Positions 61,762 through 64,000 of a stretch of DNA of 64,000 nucleotides are shown in pieces. The notes beneath the pieces were generated by a model. The model had not been told where the DNA came from. It ran no database searches and saw nothing but the letters and a program-made list of their open reading frames with translations. Source of the DNA: Anadara kagoshimensis. Lineage: Eukaryota; Mollusca; Bivalvia; Arcoida; Arcidae. Numbering within the stretch: position 1 is the first letter of the stretch; each line of letters begins with the position of its first letter. Position numbers and translations under genes: made by a program. Location of the stretch: NCBI GenBank assembly GCA_021292105.1, contig CM037868.1, positions 30,412,821 to 30,476,820 of the forward strand. The letters are read 5' to 3'.

Positions 61762-61808
61762 CTCGGTTACATCGGTCACACTTGGATACCCGCCAAATAG
61801 GTCAGCAG
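61762..61808 (-). other. Exon-like 47-nt segment
   Basis: A good polypyrimidine tract and acceptor (CTTTTTCTCGCCTCTCAG) precede 47 open nucleotides encoding AADLFGGYPSVTDVTE and a GTAAAC donor. It has no cysteines and no recognised family. It might be a 5' exon of another transcript or chance. Confidence 0.2.
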
Positions 61809-61978
61809 CTGAGAGGCGAGAAAAAGTAAAATAATTATTTAAACGAGAATAAATAAGACAACCAGCGTTTTTGTGGATTCAGTATACCAATTAATTTTCA
61901 CAGCAAAATTAACAAAGAATTCATTGAAGATTTTTTAAATACAATGTATTAACGTGTGACGTCAACAAAGTTTCAAAT

Positions 61979-62410
61979 TCACAACAATTCAAATTTGTCA
62001 TCGGCAGCACAGTTTATACGTGGGGATGTGCTGTTGTCTAGATTAAATGATATCTTGCAGTTGTTAAATGATGCATTGTGTAGAAATCCTTTGGTTGTAC
62101 TTATTGAAGAGGACTAAGCGTATTTGTATTTGAAATGCTTTGTGTAAAAATAGCGTGCTTTTGAGGATGTAATGTAGCAGATTCCTGAAGTACTTCGTGG
62201 TTTGCGATGGATGATTCAAGTGATGTTTGTGGTATGTAGCTGGTTGTCGGTTTACTCAGCGTGTCACTTATGTTACGTTTTTGATTTGTTGAACAATCCC
62301 TGCTATAACTTCTAAGAGAAGCCTCACTTCGATGCCCAGACATTATCATAATGTGTCGTAGTTCTACCCCAGCATCGTTCAGAATTTGTGTAGCAGCGAA
62401 CTTGTAATAA
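61979..62410 (-). pseudogene. Crypton-type tyrosine recombinase, C-terminal relic
   Basis: The minus-strand frame reads FAATQILNDAGVELRHIM, then MSGHRSEASLRSYS, then QKRNISDTLSK. The GH..Y arrangement corresponds to the second catalytic histidine and the tyrosine nucleophile of tyrosine recombinases, and the surrounding sequence is of the Crypton/DUF3504 kind widespread in bivalves. After a stop at 62101, a second frame continues with FNNCKISFNLD, which resembles the cysteine-containing tail of the same family, so at least one frameshift or stop is present. The catalytic arginine region upstream is missing; the sequence turns AT-rich at about 62415. A dead fragment. Confidence 0.6.
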
Positions 62411-62414
62411 TCCT

Positions 62415-63120
62415 TTGAATTTTTTATTTTATATTATTTTAAATATTTTTAATAAATAAAAAAATTACTCATTCATTTTTTTCTATTTCATTTTTAAAAC
62501 GATTTTACCCATTATCTCCCGAGAGTTGACCTACATTATTTTCCCATTGTCAACATTAAATCTAAACACCGAAGGTAGTTCCGGCAAAACTGCAATGTTA
62601 TACAAAATAACATGTCAAAACTGACGTCATTTATATCCGAATTGACCAATCAAAATTTAAAAGTGACTTTAACCACGCCCAGTTTGTAATTATTAAGTAA
62701 TGATCACGTCTAGGAATTGTCTTGTTTTGTTTTTATTATGCTTTCGAAAGAAAACTTTACCTAAAATCAATTACTATAACTGCTTAACTACCTTCAATAC
62801 AATTTTTTTTACGATTGGTCACTTTCATATATGGTATGTTATTGATTTCAATACAATTAATATTGACCTCTTGTACAAATTTCCTACGTGTAGATGCCCT
62901 GCAAAGCAAGTTGTTTATTTAGAATAAAGCTGTCTTTAAGTAGTAGATTCAGTACATATACATTCACACTAACCGCCTTTATTGTGATATTCCGAGGCTA
63001 TTTTTTATCTACATGTACCATTATTTTTTTTATGTATTGAATAAATGAATTTGTTAATTCTTAAAATTAAGTTATTAAAAAGGTGTCATTTTAAAGATCA
63101 ATTGAAGCTTACAGCTATCA
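62415..63120. other. Unique AT-rich sequence, no gene recognised
   Basis: No convincing exon or RNA gene. A 75-codon plus-strand frame at 62700-62927 has no features of a real protein. Confidence 0.45.
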
Positions 63121-63225
63121 TTATTTTTTTTAATTTGAAGTAATGTAAAATGTTGCAAAAAGTTGTCAAATTTAAGTTAAGGAAAATCTTAGTTAAGAAA
63201 TGATTTTGAAACTCGGGCGCACTGT
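63120..63225. mobile_element. Partial copy of the inverted-repeat element of the glycine-rich units
   Basis: AAGTTAAGGAAAATCTTAG, TTAAGAAATGATTTTGAAAC and CTCGGG match the right arm of the element at 1540-1830 (AACTTAAGGAAAATCTTAG..ATGATTGTAAAACCGGG). It shows that the terminal sequence exists outside the tandem arrays. Confidence 0.5.
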
Positions 63226-63594
63226 CTTTTTTTTCTAGGTGGCTTGACCGTACCGACGATACCGCTCGATAAGATAAGACTCGATTTTCACAATACACAG
63301 CTAACAAACACTCAAACTGATAAATAATTGTAAACAAAGTCTTTTAAGTGATGTTGATGCCACCTTTGTACAACTTAAATATTTGATACAATCCTCTTCA
63401 TATCTTGAAGTTAAACTAAGTCAACTATGATAGCACAGAAGTGACATTGAATATATTATTGTTACTATTACATGAGCACGTATTCGGTAATACATGTACG
63501 TGCACGCGTAACCATTAGGTTCGCGCGTAATACACGGCACAATTTTTGATAGCTGCAAAATTATTAACCTAATATACAATAAATATACTACACA

Positions 63595-63810
63595 TTACAA
63601 ATGCGTTTTCCTAATCTAGTGGCATAATAGAAGTATTTTACTAATCATAACAACAGTGTGTTTGAATTAGAACTAATATTAAGATAATACAATTTTGATA
63701 AATTTGACCATGATTGTAGTTCCGTTGTAAATATTTCAATATTAAATTTCTGTAGGCGGGGCAAACTAAAAGGAAATGATATTCATCTTCTAACACGTGT
63801 AAATTACAAC
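63595..63810 (-). pseudogene. LINE (non-LTR retrotransposon) ORF2 C-terminal relic
   Basis: The minus strand encodes CNLHVLEDEYHFLLVCPAYR, the C..H..C-type segment found after the reverse transcriptase of many bivalve LINEs, then LKYLQRNY. A shift of frame is needed to read LVKYFYYATRLGKR, the usual end of such proteins. The upstream reverse transcriptase is absent. Truncated and frameshifted. Confidence 0.5.
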
Positions 63811-64000
63811 AAAACTACACCGTATACTCAACAAAGTAGTGTAAGACCACACCAAAAACAATATTTTTTTTTGTCTTTCAAAATTTTTATTCGATCCTTA
63901 ATAAATCCGATATATATTTCAAATCCAAATCACATATATACACGGCGTACATTTTCTTAACATAGATGCAAATATTATCCTGTGAAAACATATATATTAT
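63811..64000. other. Window end, nothing recognised
   Basis: AT-rich sequence without a recognisable exon, RNA or repeat family. Confidence 0.3.

Noticed and set aside
63098-63337. 79-codon minus-strand frame
   Set aside because: It overlaps the inverted-repeat element relic and shows no domain, signal or splice context.

Overview
This is a eukaryotic, AT-rich nuclear window, most likely from a bivalve mollusc. That placement is an inference from three things: split genes with GT..AG introns, secreted glycine-rich and Ly6-type proteins of kinds that are expanded in bivalves, and relics of Crypton, LINE and short inverted-repeat elements. About 45 kb of the 64 kb (my sum of array spans) is tandem repeat, in eleven families with unit lengths of 21, 26, 40, 41, 54, 69, 71, 74, 76, 92 and 93 bp. 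Almost every long open frame in the window is a by-product of these arrays or antisense to a real exon.

Left part (1-16.4 kb). A segment of 3.6-6.1 kb is repeated head to tail. Each unit carries one minus-strand terminal exon for a glycine-rich protein resembling the glycine-rich region of ALK/LTK receptors. In plus-strand order the exon is followed by a 76-bp array, an ATT/TTG low-complexity tract, a 54-bp array, an inverted-repeat element, a 69-bp array and a second inverted-repeat element. Copy 1 is cut by the window edge, copies 2 and 3 are open, and copy 4 has a one-base deletion that causes a frameshift. No first exon was found for any copy.

Middle (16.4-31.8 kb). This is intergenic and mostly satellite: 71-bp, 41-bp and 92-bp arrays. 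The 92-bp array is about 10 kb long.

Right-centre (31.8-60.8 kb). One minus-strand gene can be assembled from eight small exons, the longest 144 nt. It encodes a secreted protein of about 219 residues with two Ly6/uPAR-type (three-finger) domains, each built by an exon triplet with identical cysteine spacing in its first exon. Its introns hold the 74-, 26-, 40-, 21- and 93-bp arrays; the largest intron, 15.6 kb, is almost wholly the 93-bp array. Several arrays end within 10-25 nt of a splice junction. Exon 6 looks one G short at its donor, which breaks the frame in this assembly.

Right end (58.9-64 kb). Mostly single-copy sequence with a minus-strand tRNA-Trp(CCA), a 171-bp near-perfect palindrome bounded by TA, two hairpin elements, a Crypton-type tyrosine recombinase relic and a LINE C-terminal relic.
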